In this document: piece after piece, positions 1-10,821 of the stretch
How positions within the stretch are numbered: position 1 is the first letter of the stretch
Layout of the letters: each line of letters starts with the position of its first letter
NCBI GenBank assembly: GCA_027919835.1
Contig: JANVFP010000002.1
Location: forward strand, 1,054,001 to 1,118,000
Source: Lentinula raphanica
Taxonomy: Eukaryota; Basidiomycota; Agaricomycetes; Agaricales; Omphalotaceae
DNA length: 64,000 bases
Direction of reading: 5' to 3'
Notes under the pieces: model-generated
Told to the model about the DNA's origin: nothing
Database searches by the model: none
Seen by the model: the letters and a program-made list of their open reading frames with translations, nothing else
Made by a program: the position numbers and the translations under genes

Positions 1-1084
1 GAGCTCACAGGTAGCCAAGACGTTGATATGCGGGCGGTCCTAGGGCGAAAGCGCAAACCTAGACCTTGTGATAGCAATGTTCCGGTCGAGTTATCACTTT
101 TCTTGATGAAGTGCGTTATGCGGTTCAGAAGCAGAATGATACACTGAATCCAAAGTTGTCTTCACACAGCTATGCCAATGTCATGATCAGGGCTGGATAT
201 ATCCCTGCTCCTGTTGCTGGCACTTTGGTCGGTGCGATTACCAGTATGCAGGACACCCTCAGCAACCTTGAACGTATTGCGGACACTCCACTTCCATTTG
301 CCTACCAAGCCCACCTTCGTATCTCGATCTGGTTTGTTGGGCTTTGTTACTATGTTTGCATCTCAATGACCATGTGGAAATTTCTCCAGGATCTATCTTC
401 TAGCGCTCCCGGTAAGTTAGCTATGTTCTGATTTTTGGGGTGACACTTCTAACCTTCGGCATAAACAAAGTTCCAAATCGTGAAAACTTTTGGTTGGTTG
501 ACCATCCCAGGAACTGCCTTCACCACGTTCTTGTACCTCGGTTTCCTCGAGATTGGTCAGGAGATGTGCGTTTGTCTTGCTTCGAGGTCATTTGTCAAAT
601 GTTTCTGACACGCGGAGCATAGCGAGAACCCTTTCAACTACGATCTGAACGATTTGGGTAAGTCTTTTGTTTGTAACAAGATTGATGATGTTCTGATAGT
701 GCAATCCGCAGACCTCGATGATTTCTGTTACATGATCCAGAGAGAATTGCATGAGATCACTGCTGTGAGTGTTCGAGTAACAGGCAAAGAATACTCAATT
801 CAATTCGTGACTGTCTAGCACCCGACCCCCAATCCTTCAGAATACGTTTTCGGTCCTTGGAATCAGGTAGATGACCCTTGTCCGCTGCCTGTGACGTTCG
901 AGATACTGACAAGTTATTCCAGCCCTTCGCTCCAGCTGATCGTCGTACCGCTCAAGAGCTCATCCAGGCCAACCAAGAGTACACTCACTCCGAACATGGA
1001 CCTGACAGTCAACCCGGTTCGCACAGTATCCAACGAACATTGCTCAAGGGTTGGAAGGCTGTCGATACTTCAACCCGGAAGTGA
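1..1084 (+). CDS. Bestrophin-family anion channel, 5'-partial
   Basis: C-terminal part of a bestrophin-like (UPF0187/RFP-TM) membrane channel; the N-terminus lies before the window. Exons I can join in phase: up to 331, 390-411, 471-565, 623-657, 712-764, 819-866 and 923-1084, with six introns of 54-59 nt. Family hallmarks seen: NVPVEL near the left edge, LERI followed by TPLPFAYQAHLRISIW, then IYLLALPFQIVKTFGWLTIP, and EIGQEIENPFNYDLNDLDLD, the acidic C-terminal block of bestrophins. The last exon ends GWKAVDTSTRK. The frame breaks once at the TTTT run at 98-101: upstream NVPVEL is in frame 1, downstream LDEVRYAVQKQ in frame 3, and one extra T would join them. Family known: chloride-permeable channels of plasma or organelle membranes. 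Substrate and location here are inferred. The family call is firm; the left edge is uncertain. Confidence 0.85.
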
Positions 1085-1925
1085 AGAGCTTCTTCCTTCA
1101 TGCTTTTTTCGTCTATGTTCAGGTGTTCAAGATACGTCATTGGGAAAACACGGATGCGGTCAAGGCTTTGCTTAGTTTAGTTTTTCTGTTTGAAAGTTTA
1201 TTCGCTCTTCCTATTTATGATGCCCCCACAAAGGGCAGAGCAAAAATCACACACGTCCCCGACATACTTACACTCGTTTATAATATATTGTCAGCTCTTG
1301 TAGAGCTGGGATCGCTTATACTGGGACGCAGGATCAGATCACTGGCGAGGCGAGTTCATTCATGCTCCAAAGGTTGAAACTTTACCTTCAAGATTTTCTT
1401 TGTAAAACTTGCCAAAGGTACAAACTCATCAGGCTAAACGTTGAACGTCGACCTATCATCATCAATCAATACTTCAAACTTCGACTTCAAAGGGACTGTT
1501 GTTTTTTGAGCATAGTAGGTCAGTGGCACAAGGCGCCAGTTATCTTATCGGATATCTTCAGGTTCGATCAATACTCTTCTTGCACCCAGCACTCAGCATC
1601 CATTCTGGCGCTAACACTGTACATGGTCAATTCAAACGACGTGTTGAACATGTCCAACACCTTTGTGTGATGTGGTCTTTTTTGACGGTATGAGTTCCTT
1701 TTACGAACAATGGACCCTTACCTTTTATGGTTACATGGCTTGGACTCAAGCGAGAAAACAAAGGGTGTTCATAACCACAAAAGTCAAAGGTCAAAGGATT
1801 TCGGTCTATCAACAACGTCCAAGCTTCTGCCTCGTGAAACGGATAAAGAGCGGGAGGTGCGATTCATGTTCGACTCAAACACCCTCATCGAAGAAGCCAC
1901 AGAGTATCCTCGCATTCGTCTAACA
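1085..1925. other. Intergenic, no gene supported
   Basis: Between the bestrophin stop and the next ATG I see only short overlapping open frames with no family motif and no convincing splice chain. The downstream open frame extends in phase back to about 1710, and an in-frame ATG at 1866 could serve as an alternative start for the next gene. Confidence 0.5.
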
Positions 1926-2795
1926 ATGGTCGCTGTCACCCGTGCACAAGCCAAGCGTGCCGCTGCCTCTTCGTTTACCTCAGCCACTCCTGCGGCGGTC
2001 CCTGCTGCGTCCAACAGTCCGACCTCAACGAGACACAAAGTTCGCAAGCAGGTCTACGTTAGTCTCACTAAACGGCCTGAGCTAACCAATACGAGGAAGA
2101 CTGTTCGTAAGCCCGTTGATCCCAAAACCACCGACGACCAGTCCTCGATAGAACACCCGACGTCACCTGCGAAAGCGCCCATAGAGCAGTCCACTTCCCC
2201 GCACGTCTTCCATGCCCCCTTTGAATCGCTCGCATTGCCGACCACTACTGCATCTAACGCCCTAGAGCTCCCGACACCAGGCTGGTCTCGGTTCGGTAGC
2301 TCCTGGCGCCGAGAGACCAACTTACCCGTGGGCTTGGTATCACAAATCCATGAGCAACAGCAAGCGAATCTCGCCCTCCGTGCCAACGAAGCTTACCAGA
2401 AGCAGACCCAGGCGATGATGCAGCAGCATAATATGACCTACCAGTGGTATGATAGGATGATGACGGAAGGCCTTCAAAACGCTCAAGAAGTACACGCCTC
2501 TCTTCTGCTCACGGGAGGTACGAGTGGCAACTCTGCCGCCCTGGATACTCAGAACGACGGAGACATAGTCATGGGGAATTGCGAGGCAGGAGGCCTAGCG
2601 TCTCACCTAGAGGCGAATCGGATGCCAGTGGTAGAGTTGTCAAGAAACTCGACTTTGCAGACGGAGTCTTTGAACGGCTTTTCCTTTCAGACTGATGTTC
2701 CGCTCCCTCAATTCTTGATGGGGAAGCAGTTACAGCCTTGCCCTCCCGGTGTCCAATATTCGTTGATTTCGACTCCCACCGAGATTATTCCATAG
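1926..2795 (+). CDS. Hypothetical Ser/Thr-rich protein, single exon
   Basis: No family recognised. I chose the ATG at 1926, giving 289 aa beginning MVAVTRAQAKRAAASS; in-frame ATGs at 1866 and 1710 would lengthen it. The first two thirds are rich in Ser, Thr, Pro, Lys and Arg and look disordered, with basic clusters suggesting nuclear targeting (inference). A Gln/Ala-rich helical stretch, EQQQANLALRANEAYQKQT, lies about residues 140-158 and may form a short coiled coil. The MVTRAQ-like start resembles openings of some retroelement gag proteins, but there is no zinc knuckle, protease or polymerase nearby, so I do not call it a transposon. No intron is needed. Confidence 0.55.
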   Translation: MVAVTRAQAKRAAASSFTSATPAAVPAASNSPTSTRHKVRKQVYVSLTKRPELTNTRKTVRKPVDPKTTDDQSSIEHPTSPAKAPIEQSTSPHVFHAPFESLALPTTTASNALELPTPGWSRFGSSWRRETNLPVGLVSQIHEQQQANLALRANEAYQKQTQAMMQQHNMTYQWYDRMMTEGLQNAQEVHASLLLTGGTSGNSAALDTQNDGDIVMGNCEAGGLASHLEANRMPVVELSRNSTLQTESLNGFSFQTDVPLPQFLMGKQLQPCPPGVQYSLISTPTEIIP

Positions 2796-3267
2796 TACTT
2801 TCTTTTTTCGACTTGACCAAATATGCTTCTCTTTTGTCATGTAGTATGCACTCCATCTCGTCTCACTCTGAACATGCACGAACATTATGATAGTTAGTAT
2901 GGAAAACATCATGATACATTCCGAAGAATACTGGATGCATATTGCATGCAAGGCAAGGCTAGGCATACCATTTCAAAGTTGAGAAACAAATTGAGACGAG
3001 TTCATGTGCAAGACGAAGTGTGCGTTGCCAAATCTGATTAATGGTTTCTGGCCCAGTGTGAGTGCTACTAGCCAGGGAGGCTGAGTCTTCTTCCAACTCA
3101 GATTTCAACGCTCTACTCACGAGCATCTGCTCAAGGGAGACTATCTCAAGATTTGCCAGCAAGCTTCAACGGTCAAAGTTCTACTCGACCGGTCTATCTC
3201 TTGATTGTTCGCCGTGACGACTGTAGTCTACACGGGGTCAGCCCATCTACCTTCAACGCTCTCCGGA
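2796..3267. other. Intergenic between convergent genes
   Basis: Shared 3' flank of the converging genes at 1926-2795 and 3268-4212. Only short open frames without motifs. Presumably 3' UTRs. Confidence 0.5.
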
Positions 3268-4212
3268 CTACCCTACGCGATAGGAATTTTTCCTGAGTAA
3301 GATTCTACCGAATTTGTCCCGACTACCTCGTCTCTTTCTTCCTCCTCTCCCTCTCCCTCCTCTTCCTCCTGCACCTCCCGCACCTGCACCCGCACCGTCT
3401 TTCTCTTCCTTCTTCGGCATCGCTGAGCGATCAGAAACATCTTCTCCCGCTCTGAGCTTCCGAAAGATACCAATAATTTCAACTGCAACCTGATCATCGC
3501 CGTTCTTGAACACCTGTGGCGACAGCCCATGACAGCCTGTTTTCAGACATTGCACAACTTTGTCCAAGACTTCCAGGTCGGTCGTCATCCCTTGATAGAG
3601 GATTTTACTATGTTCCCTATCCCAGAGGTTATGTATGACGCGCTCGTAGTCTTGTTGAGTAAGGACGATATCTGTTTTGCGGCCGGGGCCGAGCATGATA
3701 GAATTGTCAGGAGAGATGGAAGCGTGGAGGATCTCGCGTCCAAACTGCAGAGGGGCAATGGCAATCTGGCCAAAGACGACAAGGAACTCCTGATCAGCGG
3801 AGAAATCGACCGTGTTGAGTATAAATTCGCCGTTTTTCCGATCGTAGCGTGCAATGCGAACGGGGTAGGTTTGTACTTCGGTCGAAGGTTTTTTAGCTGG
3901 ACTTTCTTTGGTTGGAGTTGGGGTTCGAGGTGGAGATGGAGGTGGAGTGTGTTGTTTGATTCCTTCAATGCTTTCCGACCTCATGCTTTCCGGACTCATG
4001 CTGTCCGAACTCATGCTTTGCGGAATCCCTGTATAATAGACCGGACTGTGACTATCCACATCCATTGCATCTGCATCCGCTCTCTGGGTAAGACTCTGAG
4101 GTGCGGGGGTGCTCAGCGCGCTCGCGACCACTGAGAGTGCGAGAGAGGCAAGGAATAGATAGATGAAGGTCGTGGATGGGAGAGATAGGCGAAGCAAAAA
4201 TCGAGAGTGCAT
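3268..4212 (-). CDS. Hypothetical secreted or anchored protein with basic Gly/Arg tail
   Basis: Single-exon protein of 314 aa. I start at the ATG at 4212 because it puts a textbook signal sequence at the N-terminus: MHSRFLLRLSLPSTTFIYLF followed by more hydrophobic residues and an Ala-Ser-Ala cleavage-like site. The frame extends 28 codons further upstream to 4296, which would bury it. After it comes an acidic Ser-rich linker with three repeats of the type SxSM (SSDSM, SPESM, RSESI), then a Pro/Thr stretch (PPPSPPRTPTPTKES), a compact mixed region with VRIARYDRKNGEF and FLVVFGQIAIAPLQFGREIL, and a C-terminus of Gly-Ala and Gly-Arg repeats ending in a basic tail. No known family. The globular middle may be the functional part; the role is unknown. 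Confidence 0.65.
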   Translation of the reverse strand: MHSRFLLRLSLPSTTFIYLFLASLALSVVASALSTPAPQSLTQRADADAMDVDSHSPVYYTGIPQSMSSDSMSPESMRSESIEGIKQHTPPPSPPRTPTPTKESPAKKPSTEVQTYPVRIARYDRKNGEFILNTVDFSADQEFLVVFGQIAIAPLQFGREILHASISPDNSIMLGPGRKTDIVLTQQDYERVIHNLWDREHSKILYQGMTTDLEVLDKVVQCLKTGCHGLSPQVFKNGDDQVAVEIIGIFRKLRAGEDVSDRSAMPKKEEKDGAGAGAGGAGGRGGRGRGGRKRRGSRDKFGRILLRKNSYRVG

Positions 4213-4903
4213 TTCGATCAACGTGGTCGGGATCTTTTTAATGTCTACGATTGATAGTTGAGTGCCTGCCCCGACATAAAAAACATTAGACTCCACCTGG
4301 CTTAATGAGATGATAACAGAGAAGTGTTGCTGATGAGTTGAGGAATTTTTTTCTTCTGTCTTTCGGACTAGGAGTTACTGGGAAGTGATGGTCACTTCAC
4401 TGAGCGGTCTGGACATTTATCTAGCACGCACCGAACCAGCGTCAACTCAGATAACCGAAGAAGAAGAGCGAATAATGGTCAAGGCGAAGGGGATAAACGC
4501 TCGAAGAGCTGAGTGCAAGCTTGTGGGAGGAGAAAAGTAAGAAATTTTCTGAATTTCTGTGACCTTTGTCCGCGATTTATCAATCCTTACATAAGAGCAG
4601 GCTGTGTTGTTGCAGCCAGCAGCAGCCAGCAGCCCGACAAAAATGCCTCGGTCCAAGTGGAGGGGCCGGTGGAGACTGGACACAGCTGGAACGCCGCACT
4701 TCGGTGGAAAAAGGCAGAAAAAAGGCTCATACTTACATGATTCGGACTAGGTTATTCTATAGGAATCTATACCACTGTTCTGAGGCCGCAAGAGAATATA
4801 AACTGTCAAGCACTGGTAGTAGATTAAGAACGAATTCACAAAGCGACTCTATACTTACCTAGGACGTCGTTGATAGAGATACCGTTACGTTTGGAAAAAC
4901 TGA

Positions 4904-4956
4904 AGCGCTTAATATTAGCGCCAATTCTGCTGAGCGCTTAATTATGGCGCCAGTTC
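4904..4956. repeat. Two tandem copies of a 24-bp near-palindromic unit
   Basis: Unit 1 is at 4904-4927 and unit 2 at 4933-4956, separated by 5 bp. Both start AGCGCTTAAT and carry GCGCCA about 15 bp later, with a few differences between copies. Each unit is partly self-complementary (AGCGCTTAAT against ATTA-GCGC). Function unknown; possibly a relic of a small inverted-repeat element. Confidence 0.6.
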
Positions 4957-6234
4957 TTGAATAAGCCTCTCATCTTCAAGTTGTTCTCTTTACTTCAAGT
5001 CGCTTCTGACACCTGCAATCGAGTCCCAACAATCTCAATCTACATCCCATTATCAGGCCATTAGGGATCCCTCTGCTCTTGCTTTTCATGAAACGTGAAC
5101 ATTCCGAGCGAAAAGTTTTCGGCTTCGGGCTGCATCGCGACTGGATGGGCGATTCACACTCAATATGTGACTGCTCTCGAGCTTGCAAAATTGTCGAGTG
5201 ACGCAGTATCAACATATCTTCCGCCCAAAGCTGTCCAGAGCCGGGCTTCCTCCGATTCGGACGAGGACATAGCAAGAACTTCTCCGAATGACGACAACTC
5301 AAGCTGGATCGTCATGTCCGAGTTGCTTATAACAGATATCTTACTTACGCTAGCGTCGCAGCCTTGTATCAGCCTATCTTCGTGCTCTCAAAAGAGTGAT
5401 TCAAGGCTTCCCATTCGTGGAAACTTTCGAAAGTCACCATTAAATGAAGAACTTGCCACGAAAATCTATAATGACTGGGGACTTTCAGGGAGTTAGTTTC
5501 ATGCGTTAGTCATAAACACTGCGCAAATTAGTGATTGAAGGATGGCCTTACTGTGTATCCTTCTGGCCGACATTTGGGTAAAACAGTCCGGTGGTGTATC
5601 GCAATTTCGTCAGGTCTGTCCGAGGCTCGTTTTTCTTTTTTTCTGTACTAAGGTGAGAAATTAGAATTTATCGTTGTCCCATTTCTTGGCTGGACAGTGG
5701 ACACCGATCACCTCCCGTTCTGATATGCGAAGTTATCAGGTCGGGCGTTCAAATATCATCGACGAACGACTTTGAAAAGCAGATCTCTATACCATTTGCA
5801 TATCACAACCATACGATTTGCAAAGGAGAGCCTTGCCATTAATTGTTTTGTCTCAATCCCGTTCTTCGGATAGATCAGCAAACGGAAAACAAGCATGAAC
5901 ACACATATCGACTGAAGAAAGTTACCGTAGTCAGCCGTGGTCCTGACTCCGAGCGACCCTTGGATTCCGCGTTTCTGGAAAGCTCGGGGAAAGCTTTCTG
6001 ACCGCAGGTTATTTGAGCTGATGCTGTCATTCGGAGACATTCCTGACTGAACAGCTTTCTCAGTGAGTTGTTTTCTATGTCTAGGGCGCTCATTTCATTT
6101 CATCAATCTTCACAGGACGTGAACACTGAAGCTGAAGGCCTGAGAAAGCTCATTATCAACGTTGCGGAGAGAAGCTGGGGTTCCTGAAGTGACCGAAATC
6201 TGCTTGAACTCTTCCTACTCTTTCATACACTGAG

Positions 6235-6352
6235 ATGGCACATACTTTTTCCCCAGCACATACTAGTAACATTCGTCAATGGTAAGTCACCCTACGCTTT
6301 GTAATCTGCTGTGGTTTTATGACTTAGGCCATGTTTTCACGAAGCGTTTTGA
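6235..6352 (+). pseudogene. Possible gene-start relic with one intron
   Basis: An ATG at 6235 opens MAHTFSPAHTSNIRQW, followed by a consensus donor (GTAAGT at 6282) and an acceptor at 6327, a 46-nt intron. The joined frame adds PCFHEAF and stops. Further 3', in other frames, comes DYVFLSDNA, an in-frame stop, then SPYTTYSAGLEAASFL. The string of protein-like pieces in changing frames suggests a decayed gene whose family I cannot name. Weak evidence. Confidence 0.2.
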
Positions 6353-8869
6353 TTCTACGGCTTGGCCTGACTTTCGGTGTCAGCATTCTGGATATAACTA
6401 CTCTGGTTTCTAGTACATCCGGGGTTAATTCGGGACGGAGATTATGTCTTTCTGTCGGACAATGCCTGAAGCCCATACACAACCTACTCTGCGGGATTAG
6501 AGGCTGCTTCTTTCCTCAAAGTTTGCTTCCCATGCATGGAACGGGGATGAAATAAAGGAGGTCAGTGTGAAAGCTGGGTAATCATGGTGTACAGCTTTTA
6601 GCCTTTGCTCGTGTTCGACCGGGTCAGATATAGCCAGAATTCTCACTCGGTCCAATGTTGGTACAGCTTCCCCTCCTTTCGATGTTCTGAGCTGTCAATT
6701 GTTTCAAGAGTCTTTGTAGAATGTTGGAATGCAATGTCCCCACAAACCATCCACCCAAAACAAGGAATACGGAACGAGTTCAGCTTCAAGCCTTCAGATC
6801 CTTCTTCTTCTTTTGGTATCTCTGCTCCTTGACAATGCCAAAGAACAACAGTCTTGACCTTCCATCAGCAGTTGTTGAAAAATTTAGCTTGATCTTTCCA
6901 AATTCGACGTCCGAGATTCCCAGTATTCAGGAGCAGAAGCACATGGATTGAAAAGATCCACGGTTGTGGCCCACAAATACAGCTTTCGAGGACCGACCAA
7001 TTCTCCCCCTTCGTCGCCGACGTATGTACTATCAACAGTTACGCACTCGCTAATCAGCGAAATGATAGCATTTTGGAAAGCCCCGAAACTTACGACAGCG
7101 TGCTCAGGTCAAAGTTTCACGGCCAAACCCTTCTGCTCATCTGATAGGAGTGATCACAATTAGTCCACCAGATATCGGTCGTCCAAAAAGCTCGATTTCG
7201 GATGTCGATCACAGATTTTGATGATATTAATGATGATGGCGGTCGAGGAGGAGGAAGAGGGGAATGTAATATAAGTAGCTCTATCTGACGGGCTTACTAC
7301 CAACCTTGGCCCGTTCAACGACGTAAGCGATGAAGAGATATTGACCAAAGATAGCCTGCGAGTGCGGACGAGATTGAAACGTGGGACCCAGGAGATAGCG
7401 CGTTATGTGAGTGCAAGGAACTCTCGAGGCTCATGATCATAATTAATTATGTGAAGAACGAGTAGACGTCCAAAATGATTTCACGGTATAGTCTTGATCA
7501 TCGATTTTTTGTTGTGTTGGACGTGTCTATTGGGATAATTACTAGAAGGTTGCCTGATTCAGAGAGCACCCCCTCGGAACTCTCCTTGCGCGCGAAGCTT
7601 GTATCTTGCAACCTTGATTGGAAGGGGTATGTGGAAAAGGAAGGAGAGGGAGAAGGATGTCAAGGTTAGCATAGCGAGCTCCGTAGTAGTGACGTTGAAC
7701 ATGCAAACGGCACACCAGTAACTTTTCTAAGTGCTTTGTTCAAGGTGTAGAGGTACCTGAGGCTCTCTCCCAGCGTCTCCACAGGCGAAGGACTTAAGAC
7801 AACCTGTCTCCGCGTTGATTACATACTCCCAGCATGACACAGAATTTCGAAGAGTCCGGCAACTTCGAATGTCAGAAGACTCGGTCGTAAACTTTTCATT
7901 AAAGGTTATGTTCAACCTTACAGTGTCTTGAAAAGCGGTCTGTACGATACGATGCCATGATAGATTTCTTCAGATCCATTATGAACTGGCACCAGTGATT
8001 TTGCCAAAGCGACGATCTTCGGACTTGTGGCGTATTAATCAAGTGGTGGATGGTGTAAAAGCTGGTCGGGATTTCGTTCATCGACCAAACAAGGCTAGTC
8101 GACGTGGCGGGCCAAAGACGAAGACAAAGCTGAATAGCTCGCTATGTAATTGAAAGCCATTCTTCCGGGTCCTTGTCAAGTCAGAATGTAACTTGCTGGA
8201 GCGACGTCAGTCAACGTACCAGTTCTTGATCCTGGACAGGATGTTGAGAAGAGAGAGAAAGAGACAAAAGAGCAGAAATATGACATGTCAAGTCGGGAGT
8301 TTAAAGATACTTCTCTGGCAAGCCAAGGGTTCTTTCTGCGGAAATGTACATGACGAGCAGGATTAATACAATTCGAGAAGCTTGAGCGTTCCACGTACTT
8401 CATTCAATTCGCGGCATGGATCGATGACCATGTGCGATGAAAACCATGTGCGAAATTCCTGCCTATTGCTGCTTGTATATACGATGCCGCAGATCGAGCG
8501 AGTTGTGGTCTCGAGAGAGTGACTAGTTTTGTCACTTAAAAGGACCCGTACAATACGCAAGGCCTAAAGCTCGAAGAGGGGGAAGCACCTCGTACCAGAG
8601 CCTGAGTCTGAACGTCTCCGCCAATAACGGGTTGGTAAGAAGCGGGAGTCTGCGGGAGTACGCATTGAGGTCCCAGGAAGAAGAAATTAAGGTTGTTGTG
8701 TGATTTCAGAGCAAAACATCAGCAACGCAACGCACTGTACACAGTGTACACAAGAATTATACGTATGTACATCATGCCAAATTCGAGAAGGATGAATTCT
8801 AGAACGAATTTTAACCAAAAATCAAGGCTCCGTAAGTGGAGAAAGGAGATAGAGATGTCCGTGAGGCGG

Positions 8870-8885
8870 GTCGGATATATCCGAC
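8870..8885. repeat. 16-bp perfect palindrome
   Basis: GTCGGATATATCCGAC reads the same on both strands. It is isolated, not near a recognised gene, and could be chance or a dimeric protein-binding site. Confidence 0.4.
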
Positions 8886-10821
8886 TCGTGCTTTTTATCC
8901 AGTCCCGCTAGGTCCCGCTCCGTTGGGGCAGTTCGGCGGGTTGCATTCTTTCGTTCAAAAGGAGCTTCGCTGCTTCGGGCAGTCTCATCCAATCCTGGGG
9001 CTGAGCTGATGAGGTGTGATAAAGGGGGATTTACGATGGGTTGTGGAAAGTGAATGCTTCAGTGAAGAGGGTTGATATACATAGTTGATATATGTACGTG
9101 AAACCGACCGTTAGGGACTCAAGGAATGCGGAGGGCGGAGTTAAGCCCTGGAAGCGTTGAACGACGATCTCCATGATCAAGATGCCGATCCGTAACGGAA
9201 GATAAAGCATGATCACACCCCGACGGCCAGCGCAAATTTGTAGGCGCGATTGCGCTTTGGGGGTGCGATTTGCAAATTTGTACCGGTCCAGGATAGTGGA
9301 GAAGAACCTGAGTGAGCCTCTGTACAGGAAATTTGCTTGGTCGTGTGCTAACGTGCGAGAGCGTGGAAACGGGAAACGGAGTGGTAGAGACTAGTGTAGC
9401 AACCCCGAATGAATAATCCTTCCAATTCTTCCTGATTTTTCCCCCCTGCAATTGGAAATTCCCTGTGAGCCTGTGGCCGGTCTGTGGACGATTGTGGACT
9501 TCAGAACTCTTTTTCTGTATGGAGAACTTTTTGTGTGAAAGTTCTTGGAAGTAGACTTGCCGGTAAGTTTGAACTGAGTGAAGAATTCGAGGAATCAGAA
9601 TACCTCAGAATCCTCAAATATTCCTGCTGCCTTCCTTCCACGAGGGTTGCATCGGTGACCTCTCGCGCCCCTTGTGAGCCGACTTTGATGTAGATTTGGA
9701 TGAAGATGCATAAAGATCTAGGTTCTGAAAGAAGAACAGAAAATCATCGTTGAAACAGGTTGAAACTGGGAGATGTGTATTCAGTTTGTTCAACAGTTGT
9801 TGCGGGGATATTCATCACTTTTCAATGCTCACCATCGGTTGACCATCAACCATCAAGCAAAGAAATTGAACATCTTGATATTCGAAAGAAACTCATAGGG
9901 TTGAGCAGGGTTGGGCGAGCGGAGTGTCGCACTAGAAGCCCACAATCTTCCCGCATGAACTCAGTGGAATGGATGGGTACAAACTGGTACAGAATATGCT
10001 GGCGACACCTGAAGGTCTGACGGTTGTGAATGGTTCAGTTGATGTTGTTGGAGCGTTTTTGAGCTTCCAAGTTGTGTAATTGGTTGGTTATGCTTGGTGA
10101 TTTTCGAGATTGAGGTCGAAGGCGCTATTGTTGACTTGGAAGCCGAGGAGTTGAATGGAATACGTCCAGAAAGGTTTGATTATTTCTGTATGTTCTGGCC
10201 AACATCCAGAATTTCTTACAGTTGATTCTTGAATAAGATGCTGAGGTAACGGGAGAGACGCGGAGTTTTCCTCGTTCCATGTGCTATCAAACCGTGTTTC
10301 CTGAAAAGGCACTGTAAAGAAGCCGGAAATGGAAGAAAAGGACGAAAATGGTAGAAATTGGACAGAATCTAGAGAATATTCCCATAGAAGCATGAATGAC
10401 ATAATCATTCCAAATGGGTATAATCGATAGATCTCAAGATTTTTTTTTGAAGTCGAGTGATGGGAAAGAAAAGGACTGTACAGTTCAGGTTTCCCTATAT
10501 ACGCCCACGACTTACCGCCAGAAAGCTTTCCGTGAATTCCTCACCTCGGTGTTCCTTTTCTCTCCAAATCATCCATCTCATTCGTGTCCTAGTCGTCTTC
10601 ATTGACGCCTAGCTCACTTCTACTACCGTTAATACAAGTTTGTGAGCCTATTGCCACCGCCGCCCTTCGCCTTGTGATACTTTTCATCATCAACTCGGCC
10701 GCTGTTCCTACCTAGCTTGCTCTTGTCGACTCTCTTGCCTTTACACCACCTTGCATCGTCCTGAAAACTAGATTTCTACGTGTCGATACCTTTTCGACGC
10801 GTCACATATCGTTTACCGAAT

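Larger units (their letters stand above)
4213..10821. other. Gene-poor 6.6 kb region
   Basis: No gene longer than about 130 codons and no family motif can be supported on either strand. Scattered open frames (for example 5095-5496 plus, 9119-9451 minus) lack motifs and splice partners. The region holds a direct repeat at 4904-4956, a possible gene relic at 6235-6352 and a 16-bp palindrome at 8870-8885, given separately. Its right end must contain the promoter of the gene starting at 10822. Confidence 0.5.

Noticed and set aside
1926..2795. Retrotransposon gag candidate because of the MVxVTRAQAKR start
   Set aside because: No zinc knuckle, protease, reverse transcriptase or long terminal repeats nearby; the resemblance is only a few residues.
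3529..4134. 201-codon plus-strand open frame
   Set aside because: Lies fully inside the minus-strand secreted-protein gene, no motif, starts with ordinary codon context.
5095..5496. 133-codon plus-strand open frame
   Set aside because: Begins with a non-ATG codon, has no motif and no upstream exon; likely chance.
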